Shown: positions 1 to 5,548 of the stretch, one piece after another | Layout: the number at the start of each line of letters is the position of its first letter | Position numbering within the stretch: the first letter of the stretch is position 1 | DNA from: URNF01 sp045649855 | GTDB lineage: Bacteria; Bacillota; Clostridia; Oscillospirales; Acutalibacteraceae | NCBI GenBank assembly: GCA_045649855.1 | Contig: JAZRQN010000025.1 | Span: 1-5,548 of the forward strand | DNA length: 5,548 nucleotides | Direction: 5' to 3' | The notes under the pieces: generated by a model | What the model was told of the DNA's origin: nothing | Database searches by the model: none | What the model saw: only the letters and a program-made list of their open reading frames with translations | Position numbers and translations under genes: made by a program

Positions 1-34
1 CGCCAATCAGATCGATAGCAGGAAAAATGTGCAT
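1..34 (-). CDS. hisA: HisA (ProFAR isomerase), N-terminal fragment
   Basis: Only the first 11 codons are in the window. They read MHIFPAIDLIG, the usual start of HisA, where the first beta strand of the TIM barrel carries the catalytic Asp in the PAIDL motif (D8 here). HisA isomerises phosphoribosylformimino-AICAR phosphate to its ribulose form in the cytoplasm, the step just before HisH-HisF. The ATG at 34-32 has a ribosome binding site 9 bases upstream. Its position after hisH on the same strand fits the usual hisH-hisA-hisF order. The gene lies 207 bases beyond the hisH stop, unlike the other junctions, because an inverted-repeat element sits between them. The call rests on one short conserved motif, good RBS spacing and strong gene-order support. 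Confidence 0.85.
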   Translation of the reverse strand, partial: MHIFPAIDLIG

Positions 35-43
35 ATAAATATT

Positions 44-49
44 TCCTTT
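44..49 (-). promoter_or_regulatory. Ribosome binding site of hisA
   Basis: The minus strand reads AAAGGA, 9 bases before the hisA ATG. This supports the start at 34 and shows that hisA has its own translation signal even though it is separated from hisH. The AGGA can pair with a TCCT three bases upstream in a very short hairpin, which is too weak to call regulatory. Confidence 0.75.
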
Positions 50-78
50 CAGGAGATTGTGTTGCAGTCATATCCTCG

Positions 79-98
79 CCTCCCTCTGACGAGGGAGG
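79..98. repeat. Stem-loop in the left arm of the element
   Basis: A perfect 8-bp stem, CCTCCCTC paired with GAGGGAGG, closes a TGAC loop (87-90). A second small hairpin follows at 102-115, with a 5-bp stem ACCGC/GCGGT and an ATTA loop. Neither is followed by a T-run on the transcribed (minus) strand, so a simple intrinsic terminator is unlikely. Confidence 0.75.
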
Positions 99-187
99 GG
101 GACCGCATTAGCGGTGGAGTGAGGGAAATACACTCAATGAAAATAAATTTTCCGTTCTGACTACCCCTCAGCCGGCTAACGCCGTCA

Positions 188-207
188 GCTCCCCTGACAA
201 GGGGAGC
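188..207. repeat. Stem-loop in the right arm of the element
   Basis: An 8-bp stem, GCTCCCCT paired with AGGGGAGC, closes a GACA loop (196-199). A smaller hairpin lies next to it at 173-184, CGGC/GCCG with a TAAC loop. This pair mirrors the two hairpins of the left arm, which is the main evidence that the arms are diverged inverted copies. On the hisH-hisA transcript this hairpin comes first, about 35 bases after the hisH stop. Confidence 0.75.
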
Positions 208-241
208 CAGGAGCTTTCGCAGCGCATCCGCAAACACCGTT

Positions 242-853
242 TTAAAATTCACAAAATGCTTTCAGAATGGCAAGACCCACCTTGCCGCTTTTTTCGGGAT
301 GGAACTGACAGCCCATCAGGTTGTTTTTCCGCACCGCCGCTGTAACGGGAGCACCGTATTCGGTGGATGCGATGAGGCTGTCCTCGCAACCGCGTGCGTA
401 GTACGAGTGCACGAAATACACGTGGTCGCCGTCCTTGAGATATTTGAACAGCGGATCTTTTTCGCCGTTCCATTTCAGTGCATTCCAGCCGATGTGCGGA
501 ATTTTGAGGTCTGCAGGCACGTATCCTGCCAGCGGCGCTACTTCGCCTTTGAGCAATGCCAAACCGTCGTGTTCGCCGTACTCAAAACTCTTCTCAAACA
601 GCAGTTGCATACCAAGGCAGATGCCCATGACGGGTTTCCCCTCGTCCACCGCCCATTTGACCGCTTCGTCCATACCGACCGCGCGCAGTTTTTTGGCGGC
701 ATCCGCAAATGCACCCACGCCCGGCAGAATAATTCTGTCAGCGGCGCTCAACTTTTCGGGGTCGCGGGTAACGATCGCCTGTTCCCCGATCGCCGCAAAG
801 GACGAACGCAGGGAAAACAGGTTTCCCACCCCGTAATCAATAATGGCTACCAT
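242..853 (-). CDS. hisH: Imidazole glycerol phosphate synthase, glutaminase subunit HisH
   Basis: HisH hydrolyses glutamine and channels ammonia to HisF, which makes imidazole glycerol phosphate and AICAR. The 203-aa product has the usual HisH length and is a class I glutamine amidotransferase from end to end. It begins with IIDYGVGNL (4-12), has the oxyanion-strand region PGVGAF (44-49), the nucleophile Cys79 in GICLGMQ, the IPHIGWN motif (118-124) typical of HisH, and His185 and Glu187 in FHPEKSG to complete the triad. The ATG follows the hisB TAA with no gap, and an AAAGGAG site (862-868, 8 bases upstream) lies inside the last hisB codons, so translation is probably coupled. The stop is TAA at 244-242. 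Its partner gene hisF is not in the window and would be expected beyond hisA. Nothing in the protein looks damaged. Confidence 0.97.
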   Translation of the reverse strand: MVAIIDYGVGNLFSLRSSFAAIGEQAIVTRDPEKLSAADRIILPGVGAFADAAKKLRAVGMDEAVKWAVDEGKPVMGICLGMQLLFEKSFEYGEHDGLALLKGEVAPLAGYVPADLKIPHIGWNALKWNGEKDPLFKYLKDGDHVYFVHSYYARGCEDSLIASTEYGAPVTAAVRKNNLMGCQFHPEKSGKVGLAILKAFCEF

Positions 854-1441
854 TTATAAAACTCCTTTGGAGGACGGGATCTCGTCTGCGCAGGCAGGAT
901 CGATCGCCACCGCTTGCCGCAGTACGCGGGCGATCGCTTTGAACACGCCTTCCACGATGTGATGCGAGTTGATGCCTGCAAGGCGTTTCACGTGCAGGGT
1001 GATACCTGCATTCTGCACGAACGCAATCAAAAATTCGCGCAAAAGTTCGGTGTCAAAATCGCCGATCTTTTCAGCAGGCACGGGCACGTCAAGTTCCAGC
1101 CAACTTCTGCCGGACACGTCCACCGCCGCCAAAATCAGCGCTTCGTCCATCGGCAGGGTGATGTCCGCATAGCGGTAAATCCCTTTTTTGTCGCCGAGCG
1201 CTTCTTTGAACGCAGTGCCCAGCGCAATGCCGATGTCCTCCACCGTGTGATGTCCGTCCACGAAGGTGTCCCCTTTGCAATCAACGGTCAGGGTAAATCT
1301 GCCGTGCTTTGCAAACAAGGTGAGCATGTGGTCGAAAAAGCCGACACCCGTTTGGATGTTGCAATCGCCTTTGCCGTCAAGGTTGAGCGATAGGGTGATG
1401 TTGGTTTCGGCGGTCATTCTGGTAATGTAACTGTTACGCAT
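854..1441 (-). CDS. hisB: Imidazoleglycerol-phosphate dehydratase HisB (monofunctional)
   Basis: This enzyme dehydrates imidazole glycerol phosphate to imidazole acetol phosphate, using a Mn-dependent active site in a large oligomer. At 195 aa it is the stand-alone dehydratase, without the N-terminal phosphatase domain of the enterobacterial bifunctional HisB, so histidinol phosphate must be dephosphorylated by another protein. The two half-repeats of the family are visible. The first has FFDHML (35-40) and DGHHTVEDIG (62-71). The second has GRSW (111-114) and NSHHIVEG (158-165). These His and Glu residues (H64, H65, E68; H160, H161, E164) are the expected metal ligands. The ATG at 1441 overlaps the hisC stop by 8 bases (ATGCGTAA), and a strong GGAGGAG site (1449-1455) sits 7 bases upstream, which fixes the start over a later Met at codon 9. 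Confidence 0.97.
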   Translation of the reverse strand: MRNSYITRMTAETNITLSLNLDGKGDCNIQTGVGFFDHMLTLFAKHGRFTLTVDCKGDTFVDGHHTVEDIGIALGTAFKEALGDKKGIYRYADITLPMDEALILAAVDVSGRSWLELDVPVPAEKIGDFDTELLREFLIAFVQNAGITLHVKRLAGINSHHIVEGVFKAIARVLRQAVAIDPACADEIPSSKGVL

Positions 1442-2501
1442 TGTGTTTCTCCTCCAATGCTAAATCAATTTTGGATAACAACGTATCCATCTGCGCTTTC
1501 GTGCCGATGGTGATACGGTTGTAGTTTTGAATTCTCGGCATCCCGAGATACCGCACCAGCACGCCGTTGTCTTTCAAGAACTGATACAGCGCCTTGCCGT
1601 CCAAATTGGGATGTGCGGCGAGCAGGAAGTTTGCCTTGGAATCGGTAACGTCAAAACCACGTTTGACAAGTTCCGCTTTGGTGTATTCGCGCACGCGGAT
1701 AATTTCCTTGCAGTTTTCCATATAATAATCGTCCTCCGCAATGGCGGCAACACCTGCCAACTGGGTCAGACGGTTGATATTATACGGATTGGTGGAATAT
1801 TTCAGTTTATTGAGATCGGCGATGACCCCTTTTGCGCCGATCGCAAAGCCCAGACGAGCACCTGCCATACTTCTCGATTTGGAGAAGGTTTGCACCACCA
1901 CCAAATTGTCGTATCGCTTGGTCAGCGGCACTGCCGACTCGCCGCCGAAATCGACGTACGCTTCGTCCACCACCACCAGATTGTCGGGGTTTCGTTTGAT
2001 GATCTCTTCCACCTCGCACAGCGGCAACGCCACACCCGTTTGTGCGTTGGGGTTGGCGATGACCACCGTTTTGCCTGCCGCATAATAGTCCTGCGGACGA
2101 ATGGCAAGGTTGTCATCCAGCGGTTTCACGGCATACGGCACGCCGTAGAGATTGGCGTATACTTCATAAAAGCCGTAGGTGATGTCGGGGAACACAGCGC
2201 CGCCATCACAAAAGCCCATAAAGCAGAAATTGAGAATATCGTCCGAGCCGTTGGTGAGAAACACCATATCGGTGTCCACGCCGTACCGCTCTGCCAATGC
2301 CTTTACCAGCGGTTTGCAATCGGGGTCGGGATACAAATTGAGTTTTTTGACCTCATCCGTATTCACCGCCGCCAGCACTTTCGGAGAGGGCGGAAACGGG
2401 GATTCGTTGGTATTGAGTTTCACATATACCTTGTCCTGCGGTTGTTCACCCGGAACATATTCGGTAAGACTTTGAAACTGATCGTTTAAGTAACGGCTCA
2501 C
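1434..2501 (-). CDS. hisC: Histidinol-phosphate aminotransferase HisC
   Basis: HisC is a PLP-dependent fold-type I aminotransferase that converts imidazole acetol phosphate and glutamate to histidinol phosphate and 2-oxoglutarate. The 355-aa length is normal. Visible motifs are NTNESPFPPSP near the N-terminus (30-40), TNGSDD (83-88) for cofactor phosphate binding, NPNAQTG (150-156), VVDEAYVDF (177-185) with Asp179 and Tyr182, and TFSKSRSMAGARLGF (205-219) with the Schiff-base Lys208. NYNRITIGT (326-334) has the Arg expected to bind the substrate carboxylate. The start is GTG, chosen because a perfect AAAGGAGG lies 7 bases upstream. The gene begins two bases after the hisD TGA. NPNAQTG departs from the more common NPNNPTG, which looks like natural variation. 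A related class such as threonine-phosphate decarboxylase is possible on fold alone, but the position in a his operon decides the call. Confidence 0.96.
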   Translation of the reverse strand: MSRYLNDQFQSLTEYVPGEQPQDKVYVKLNTNESPFPPSPKVLAAVNTDEVKKLNLYPDPDCKPLVKALAERYGVDTDMVFLTNGSDDILNFCFMGFCDGGAVFPDITYGFYEVYANLYGVPYAVKPLDDNLAIRPQDYYAAGKTVVIANPNAQTGVALPLCEVEEIIKRNPDNLVVVDEAYVDFGGESAVPLTKRYDNLVVVQTFSKSRSMAGARLGFAIGAKGVIADLNKLKYSTNPYNINRLTQLAGVAAIAEDDYYMENCKEIIRVREYTKAELVKRGFDVTDSKANFLLAAHPNLDGKALYQFLKDNGVLVRYLGMPRIQNYNRITIGTKAQMDTLLSKIDLALEEKHNA

Positions 2502-2503
2502 CG

Positions 2504-3784
2504 TCAGTCCTCCTTTCGCACGGTCGCAGAGCGCGCGTGCGCCGAGAGGCCCTCTTTTTCCGCAAAGTATGCCACCTTGTCCGCAACTTCCAACAGCGCA
2601 TCTCGAGTGAAATACGAATATGCCGAGCGTTTGACGAAATCGTCCACGCCCAAGGGAGAGGAAAACCGCGCCGTACCCATGGTGGGCAGGGTGTGGTTCG
2701 GACCTGCGAAATAATCACCCAGTGCTTCGGGGCAATATTTGCCAAGGAAGATAGAACCTGCATTCTTGATTTCGGGCAACCACGCAAACGGATCGTCTAC
2801 GCACAGTTCCAGATGTTCGGGGGCAATGAGGTTGGCAACCTCCACCGACTGCTTCAAATCGTTGCAGATAATGATCTTGCCGTAATCGTCAATGGATGCA
2901 CGGGCAATTTCTTCACGGGGCAGCACTTTCAGTTGTGCTTCCACCTCGTCTGCCACCTTTTCCGCCAGTTCTTTGCTGTCGGTGATGAGCACGGCGGACG
3001 CGAGTTTGTCGTGTTCCGCCTGCGAGAGCAGGTCAGCCGCTACGTAACGGGGGTTGCAAGTGCCGTCTGCGACCACCAAGATCTCACTCGGACCTGCAAT
3101 CATATCGATATCCACCAGACCGTACACTTGGCGTTTGGCTTCTGCCACGAACGCATTGCCGGGACCCACGATCTTGTCCACTTTCGGCACACTTTCGGTG
3201 CCGTATGCCAGTGCGGCAACCGCCTGTGCACCGCCTGTTTTGAAGATGCGGTCAACGCCTGCCACTTTGGCGGCGGCAAGGATCGCCGCAGGAATGACAC
3301 CGCCCTTTGCAGGGGTTACCATCAAAATTTCTTTGACACCTGCGATCTTGGCAGGCAGGCAGTTCATCAGCACCGAAGAGGGATAGCTTGCCGTGCCGCC
3401 CGGCACGTACAGACCCACACGCTCCAAGGGCGTTACCTTCTGACCGAGAATGACACCGTTTGCCTTTTGCATTTCAAAGCCGTCGCGCTTCTGATTTGTA
3501 TGAAACGCGGTGATGTTTTCGGCGGCTTCTTTCAGGATGTCCATAAACTCGGCAGGAACGGTTGCGACAGCCGCATCCCATTCCTCTTTGGACACTTCCA
3601 GGCAGTCGATGTCTGCGCTATCAAACTTTTTACCGTATGCGAGCACCGCTTTGTCGCCGTTTTCGCGCACGTCCGCCAAAATATCTTTCACAATGGCGGC
3701 GATGTCGATGCTGTCCGCTTTTCTGCCGAACAGTTCGTCCGCGGACACCTCGTTATAATCATAAATTCTCATCATGCTGATCAC
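2504..3784 (-). CDS. hisD: Histidinol dehydrogenase HisD
   Basis: HisD is the zinc- and NAD-dependent enzyme that oxidises L-histidinol twice, through histidinal, to histidine, the last pathway step. The 426-aa protein is full length. It shows YVPGGTASYPSSVLM (126-140), VGPGNAFVAEAKRQVYG (206-222), and the signature around DMIAGPSE (227-234). The zinc ligands are Gln255 and His258 in SQAEHD, Asp357 in GDYF and His416 in LSAHARS. The catalytic pair Glu323-His324 sits in APEHLEL. The start is uncertain. The GTG at 3784 overlaps the hisG stop in a GTGA arrangement, while in-frame ATGs at 3775 and 3772 would give M(M)RIYDYNE, a more usual HisD N-terminus. None has a strong ribosome binding site: an AGAAAG stretch lies 3 bases before the GTG and 12 before the first ATG. 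All candidates suggest translation coupled to hisG. Confidence 0.96.
   Translation of the reverse strand: MISMMRIYDYNEVSADELFGRKADSIDIAAIVKDILADVRENGDKAVLAYGKKFDSADIDCLEVSKEEWDAAVATVPAEFMDILKEAAENITAFHTNQKRDGFEMQKANGVILGQKVTPLERVGLYVPGGTASYPSSVLMNCLPAKIAGVKEILMVTPAKGGVIPAAILAAAKVAGVDRIFKTGGAQAVAALAYGTESVPKVDKIVGPGNAFVAEAKRQVYGLVDIDMIAGPSEILVVADGTCNPRYVAADLLSQAEHDKLASAVLITDSKELAEKVADEVEAQLKVLPREEIARASIDDYGKIIICNDLKQSVEVANLIAPEHLELCVDDPFAWLPEIKNAGSIFLGKYCPEALGDYFAGPNHTLPTMGTARFSSPLGVDDFVKRSAYSYFTRDALLEVADKVAYFAEKEGLSAHARSATVRKED
2509..2516 (-). promoter_or_regulatory. Strong ribosome binding site deciding the GTG start of hisC
   Basis: The minus strand reads AAAGGAGG, 7 bases before the GTG at 2501, and lies within the last codons of hisD (RKED). 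The near-perfect anti-16S match and ideal spacing make this GTG the start. Confidence 0.85.
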
Positions 3785-4407
3785 TTGCTTTCTACCAATG
3801 CGGTAATTTTCTCTGCCATCTGACGGATTTCATCGCCTTTAAACGTGTAACTCGCTTTGTTGGCGACCAGACGGGCGCTGATGGGAACGACCGTTTCCAT
3901 CACCGACAACCCGTTTTCCTTGAGGGTCGCGCCCGTTTCCACGATGTCCACGATGACATCCGAAAGACCGAGCAGGGGGGCGAGTTCAATCGAGCCGTTC
4001 AACTTGATAATATCGATCTGTCTGTTTTTTGCATTGAAGTGGGTTTTGGCGATGTTCGGGAACTTGGTCGCGACACGCAGGGTCGACTCGGTATCGTCCT
4101 GAAAATCCGCAGGACCCGCGACCGCCATACGGCAGATACCCAGTTTCATATCCGCCAGCTCGTACACCTCAGGCGCATATTCCAGCAAAATGTCTTTGCC
4201 TGCCACACCGATGTCGGCAGCGCCTCGTTCAACGTAAATCGCAACATCGGAGGGTTTGACCCAGAAATAGCGGACACCTGCCGCTTCGTTTTCAAACACC
4301 AGGCGGCGGTTTTTCTCTTTGATGGAGGGGCAACCGTAGCCTGCCGCTTCAAACATATCGTACACTTTTTCGCCAAGTCTGCCTTTGGGCAATGCGATAT
4401 TCAGCAT
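3781..4407 (-). CDS. hisG: ATP phosphoribosyltransferase catalytic subunit, short form (HisG-S)
   Basis: HisG catalyses the first committed step, ATP + PRPP to N1-(5-phosphoribosyl)-ATP. The 208-aa product is the short form. It has the two periplasmic-binding-like catalytic lobes but ends where long HisG carries its histidine-binding regulatory domain, so it is expected to need HisZ for activity and feedback control. Visible motifs are ALPKGRLGE (5-13), ERGAADIGVAGKD (60-72), VATKFPNI (112-119), and LNGSIELAPLLGLSD (137-151) followed by DIVETGATL (154-162), the PRPP-binding signature. The ATG at 4407 shares one base with the hisZ TGA (TGATG), with a GA-rich GGAGAGG ribosome binding stretch just upstream inside hisZ. 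Having hisZ directly upstream gives 1:1 coupled expression, which fits the hetero-octameric complex known for this family. Confidence 0.97.
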   Translation of the reverse strand: MLNIALPKGRLGEKVYDMFEAAGYGCPSIKEKNRRLVFENEAAGVRYFWVKPSDVAIYVERGAADIGVAGKDILLEYAPEVYELADMKLGICRMAVAGPADFQDDTESTLRVATKFPNIAKTHFNAKNRQIDIIKLNGSIELAPLLGLSDVIVDIVETGATLKENGLSVMETVVPISARLVANKASYTFKGDEIRQMAEKITALVESK

Positions 4408-5435
4408 CAGTTGTCCTCTCCTCTCTGTAAAATCACCGTTTTGCCTTCCGCACGCAGTGCTTCGGCAGATTTCACGGTGTCTGCGAAGTTATCAGCGGTG
4501 TAGTCAAGCACCACCGTATCGTTTTCCGTCTTCTCGGACAGCGGCAACCGTTCCAACAGATCGAGATACACCGCAAAGCCGATAGCGTCATCCGTTTTGC
4601 CGAGTTTTCTCATCAACAGGTCATACCGACCGCCCGATAACACCGCGCTCGGCACGCCTTCGATGAAACCGCAGAACACGGCGCCGTTGTAATATTTCAC
4701 GTCCCCTTTGAGGGAGAAATCAAACTGTACTTGCTGTTCCACGCCTGCCGCTTGCAGGAACGCATCAATGGCGGCAAGTTCCGCGTACACCGCGTCGGGA
4801 GCAAGCGCTTTTAAGGTGGGCAACACCGCGTGCAAACTGCCAAACAACGCGGTCAGCGCACACAGCCGTTCAGCCGCATTTGCATCACCGCCGTTTTCCG
4901 CGACCAGTTCACGGATGCGGGAAACGCTTTTGCTTTCCACCGCCGTATACAAAGCCGCTTCCGCCGTATCGGTCAGCCCCACCGCTTCGATAGCGGAAAT
5001 GAGCAGTTCCATGTGGGAGATGCACAGACGGAACGGTCTTCCCACCGCCGCCATACTCTTGACCGCGAGCAACACCACTTCGCCCACCGCCACGGCATCC
5101 AGTTTGCCGATGCATTCCAGACCCGTCTGCGGAATTTCACGGAACTCGCCGTCGGGTGCGCGGTATACGTTTTCGTTGTAATACACACGCTGGGTGTTGC
5201 CGTCGTCTTCGTGATGACGCGCAATGGAGAGGGTAACGTCGGGTTTGAGTGCCATCAAACGTCCCGAACGGTCGGTAAACGTGATGACGTTGCCGCTCAC
5301 CAAAAACTCTTTGTTGTCGGCATAAAAGTCGTATTCCTCAAATTTGTTCATCTTGTACCGACGGTAACCGTACTTTGCGTACAGCTCGCGGAGTGCAAAG
5401 ATGATCGCTTCGTCGTTTCTCAAATAGTTTTTCAC
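4407..5435 (-). CDS. hisZ: ATP phosphoribosyltransferase regulatory subunit HisZ
   Basis: HisZ is a catalytically inactive paralogue of histidyl-tRNA synthetase that binds HisG-S, activates it and senses histidine. From the GTG at 5435 the product is 342 aa. It resembles the class II catalytic core: KYGYRRYKMNKFEEYDFY (21-38), LKPDVTLSIARH (63-74), YYNENVYR (85-92) then EIPQTGLECIG (100-110) as the motif 2 region, YYNGAVFCGFIEG (248-260), and LSGGRYDLL (266-274) as the motif 3 region. Residues 306-342 form a strand-helix-strand-like tail (TVVLDY, then VILQRGED) that resembles the start of a HisRS anticodon-binding domain. The reading frame stays open upstream to 5528, but that part overlaps the YerC-like gene in another frame, so the long version is rejected. 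GTG 5435 lies one base after the upstream TAA, with GGGTGA as a modest ribosome binding site; GTG 5444 is an alternative. A true HisRS is unlikely given the length and operon. Confidence 0.93.
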   Translation of the reverse strand: MKNYLRNDEAIIFALRELYAKYGYRRYKMNKFEEYDFYADNKEFLVSGNVITFTDRSGRLMALKPDVTLSIARHHEDDGNTQRVYYNENVYRAPDGEFREIPQTGLECIGKLDAVAVGEVVLLAVKSMAAVGRPFRLCISHMELLISAIEAVGLTDTAEAALYTAVESKSVSRIRELVAENGGDANAAERLCALTALFGSLHAVLPTLKALAPDAVYAELAAIDAFLQAAGVEQQVQFDFSLKGDVKYYNGAVFCGFIEGVPSAVLSGGRYDLLMRKLGKTDDAIGFAVYLDLLERLPLSEKTENDTVVLDYTADNFADTVKSAEALRAEGKTVILQRGEDN

Positions 5436-5436
5436 G

Positions 5437-5548
5437 TTATTCACCCAGTTTCTGCAAAATGGTCTCATACCCGCCGCCACCGTATACCACACAGCGGTTG
5501 ACACGGCTGATAGTAGCGGAGGAAGCACCGGTCTGCTCAGACACGGTC
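5437..5548 (-). CDS. yerC: YerC/YecD-family TrpR-like regulator, C-terminal fragment
   Basis: The 5' part of this gene lies outside the window; the last 36 codons and a TAA at 5439-5437 are present. They include VSEQTGASSATISRVNRC, then VVYGGGGYETI and a final LQKLGE. This matches the C-terminal helix-turn-helix of TrpR-like YerC/YecD proteins, in which GAS(S/T)ATISRVNR is the DNA-recognition helix and a Y-G-x-GGY segment follows. The stop is one base before the hisZ GTG, so the regulator and the his genes should share a transcript and be translationally coupled. TrpR-family proteins of this type have been proposed from comparative genomics as histidine-responsive repressors (HisR) in Firmicutes; that role here is inferred from position. 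The promoter and operator would lie upstream of this gene, outside the window. Family assignment is firm for so short a piece; ligand and target are unproven. Confidence 0.85.
   Translation of the reverse strand, partial: TVSEQTGASSATISRVNRCVVYGGGGYETILQKLGE

Larger units (their letters stand above)
73..213. repeat. MITE-like intergenic inverted-repeat element between hisH and hisA
   Basis: The sequence shows two imperfect inverted arms of about 50 bases, 73-126 and 162-213, around an A+T-rich centre (127-161). Read inward from each end, both arms have the same layout: a TCCT start, an 8-bp stem-loop, then a smaller stem-loop with a TTA-containing loop (ATTA in one, GTTA or TAAC in the other), then a G-rich GAGGG stretch. 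The whole unit can therefore fold into one long imperfect hairpin on either strand. It carries no credible gene. From memory, similar elements recur between genes in gut Clostridia genomes, which suggests a non-autonomous mobile element (MITE) or another dispersed repeat. I see no clear target-site duplication, so the ends are approximate, and weak similarity between the flanks may extend the arms outward by about 10 bases. Other possible roles are an mRNA-processing or stability hairpin. Confidence 0.75.

Noticed and set aside
41..57. SD-sequestering hairpin (TCCT-GAA-AGGA) before hisA
   Set aside because: It has only four core base pairs around a three-base loop, with a mismatch before any outer pairing. 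That is too weak to call a regulatory switch from sequence alone.
73..213. CRISPR array, or an intrinsic terminator ending the operon after hisH
   Set aside because: There are only two arms, in inverted and not direct orientation, with no spacers. The hairpins lack a following T-run on the transcribed strand, and hisA with its own ribosome binding site follows on the same strand.
49..252. 67-aa minus-strand ORF across the hisH-hisA gap
   Set aside because: It reads through the inverted-repeat element and overlaps the hisH 3' end. It has no good ribosome binding site and its composition (PLVRGADGVSRLRG and similar) simply reflects the repeat. Small products of this type are typical spurious calls on such repeats.
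1527..2489. 320-aa plus-strand ORF antisense to hisC
   Set aside because: It is a shadow of hisC produced by the codon bias of the minus-strand gene, with no motif and an unnatural His/Phe-rich composition.
2537..3823. 428-aa plus-strand ORF antisense to hisD
   Set aside because: It lies opposite a clearly real HisD with all catalytic residues. Its protein is rich in His, Cys, Phe and Arg, as expected of an antisense shadow, and shows no recognisable domain.
5436..5528. N-terminal 31-residue extension of HisZ to an ATG at 5528
   Set aside because: It overlaps, in another frame, the codons of the YerC-like protein, whose helix-turn-helix is highly conserved. The extension itself resembles nothing in HisZ, and the family-like start KNYLRNDEAI begins at the GTG at 5435.

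Overview
The window is most of a histidine biosynthesis operon, transcribed leftward (minus strand) from the right edge. In transcription order it holds the 3' end of a TrpR-family regulator gene (yerC-like), then hisZ, hisG, hisD, hisC, hisB and hisH, then a 207-base gap carrying a small inverted-repeat element, then the first 11 codons of hisA, cut by the left edge. From the regulator through hisH the junctions range from an 8-base overlap to a 2-base gap, so this reads as one polycistronic unit. The only sizeable gap is between hisH and hisA.

The genome is probably a Clostridia-class Firmicute, perhaps a gut Oscillospirales or Christensenellales relative. The evidence is the short HisG paired with HisZ, a monofunctional HisB dehydratase, the gene order Z-G-D-C-B-H-A, strong AGGAGG-type ribosome binding sites, frequent GTG starts, a YerC-type TrpR homologue at the operon head, and an intergenic repeat of a kind I associate with gut Clostridia genomes. 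The lineage is inferred from these features and was not tested.

Layout from left to right: 1-34 hisA start; 35-72 hisA leader with its ribosome binding site; about 73-213 inverted-repeat element with four small hairpins; 214-241 spacer; 242-853 hisH; 854-1441 hisB; 1434-2501 hisC; 2504-3784 hisD; 3781-4407 hisG; 4407-5435 hisZ; 5437-5548 yerC-like 3' end.

Together the genes encode the first step (HisG with HisZ: ATP + PRPP to phosphoribosyl-ATP), the middle steps (HisA isomerase; HisH, the glutaminase half of the HisH-HisF IGP synthase; HisB dehydratase; HisC aminotransferase) and the last step (HisD, histidinol to histidine). hisF, hisI/hisE and a histidinol-phosphatase are not in view; hisF and hisI would be expected beyond hisA to the left. 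All catalytic residues I looked for are present, and no gene is broken.

I see no new defence, mobile or signalling system. The points most worth a second look are the regulator fused into the operon head, the inverted-repeat element inside the operon, and a short C-terminal extension on HisZ that resembles part of a HisRS anticodon-binding domain.
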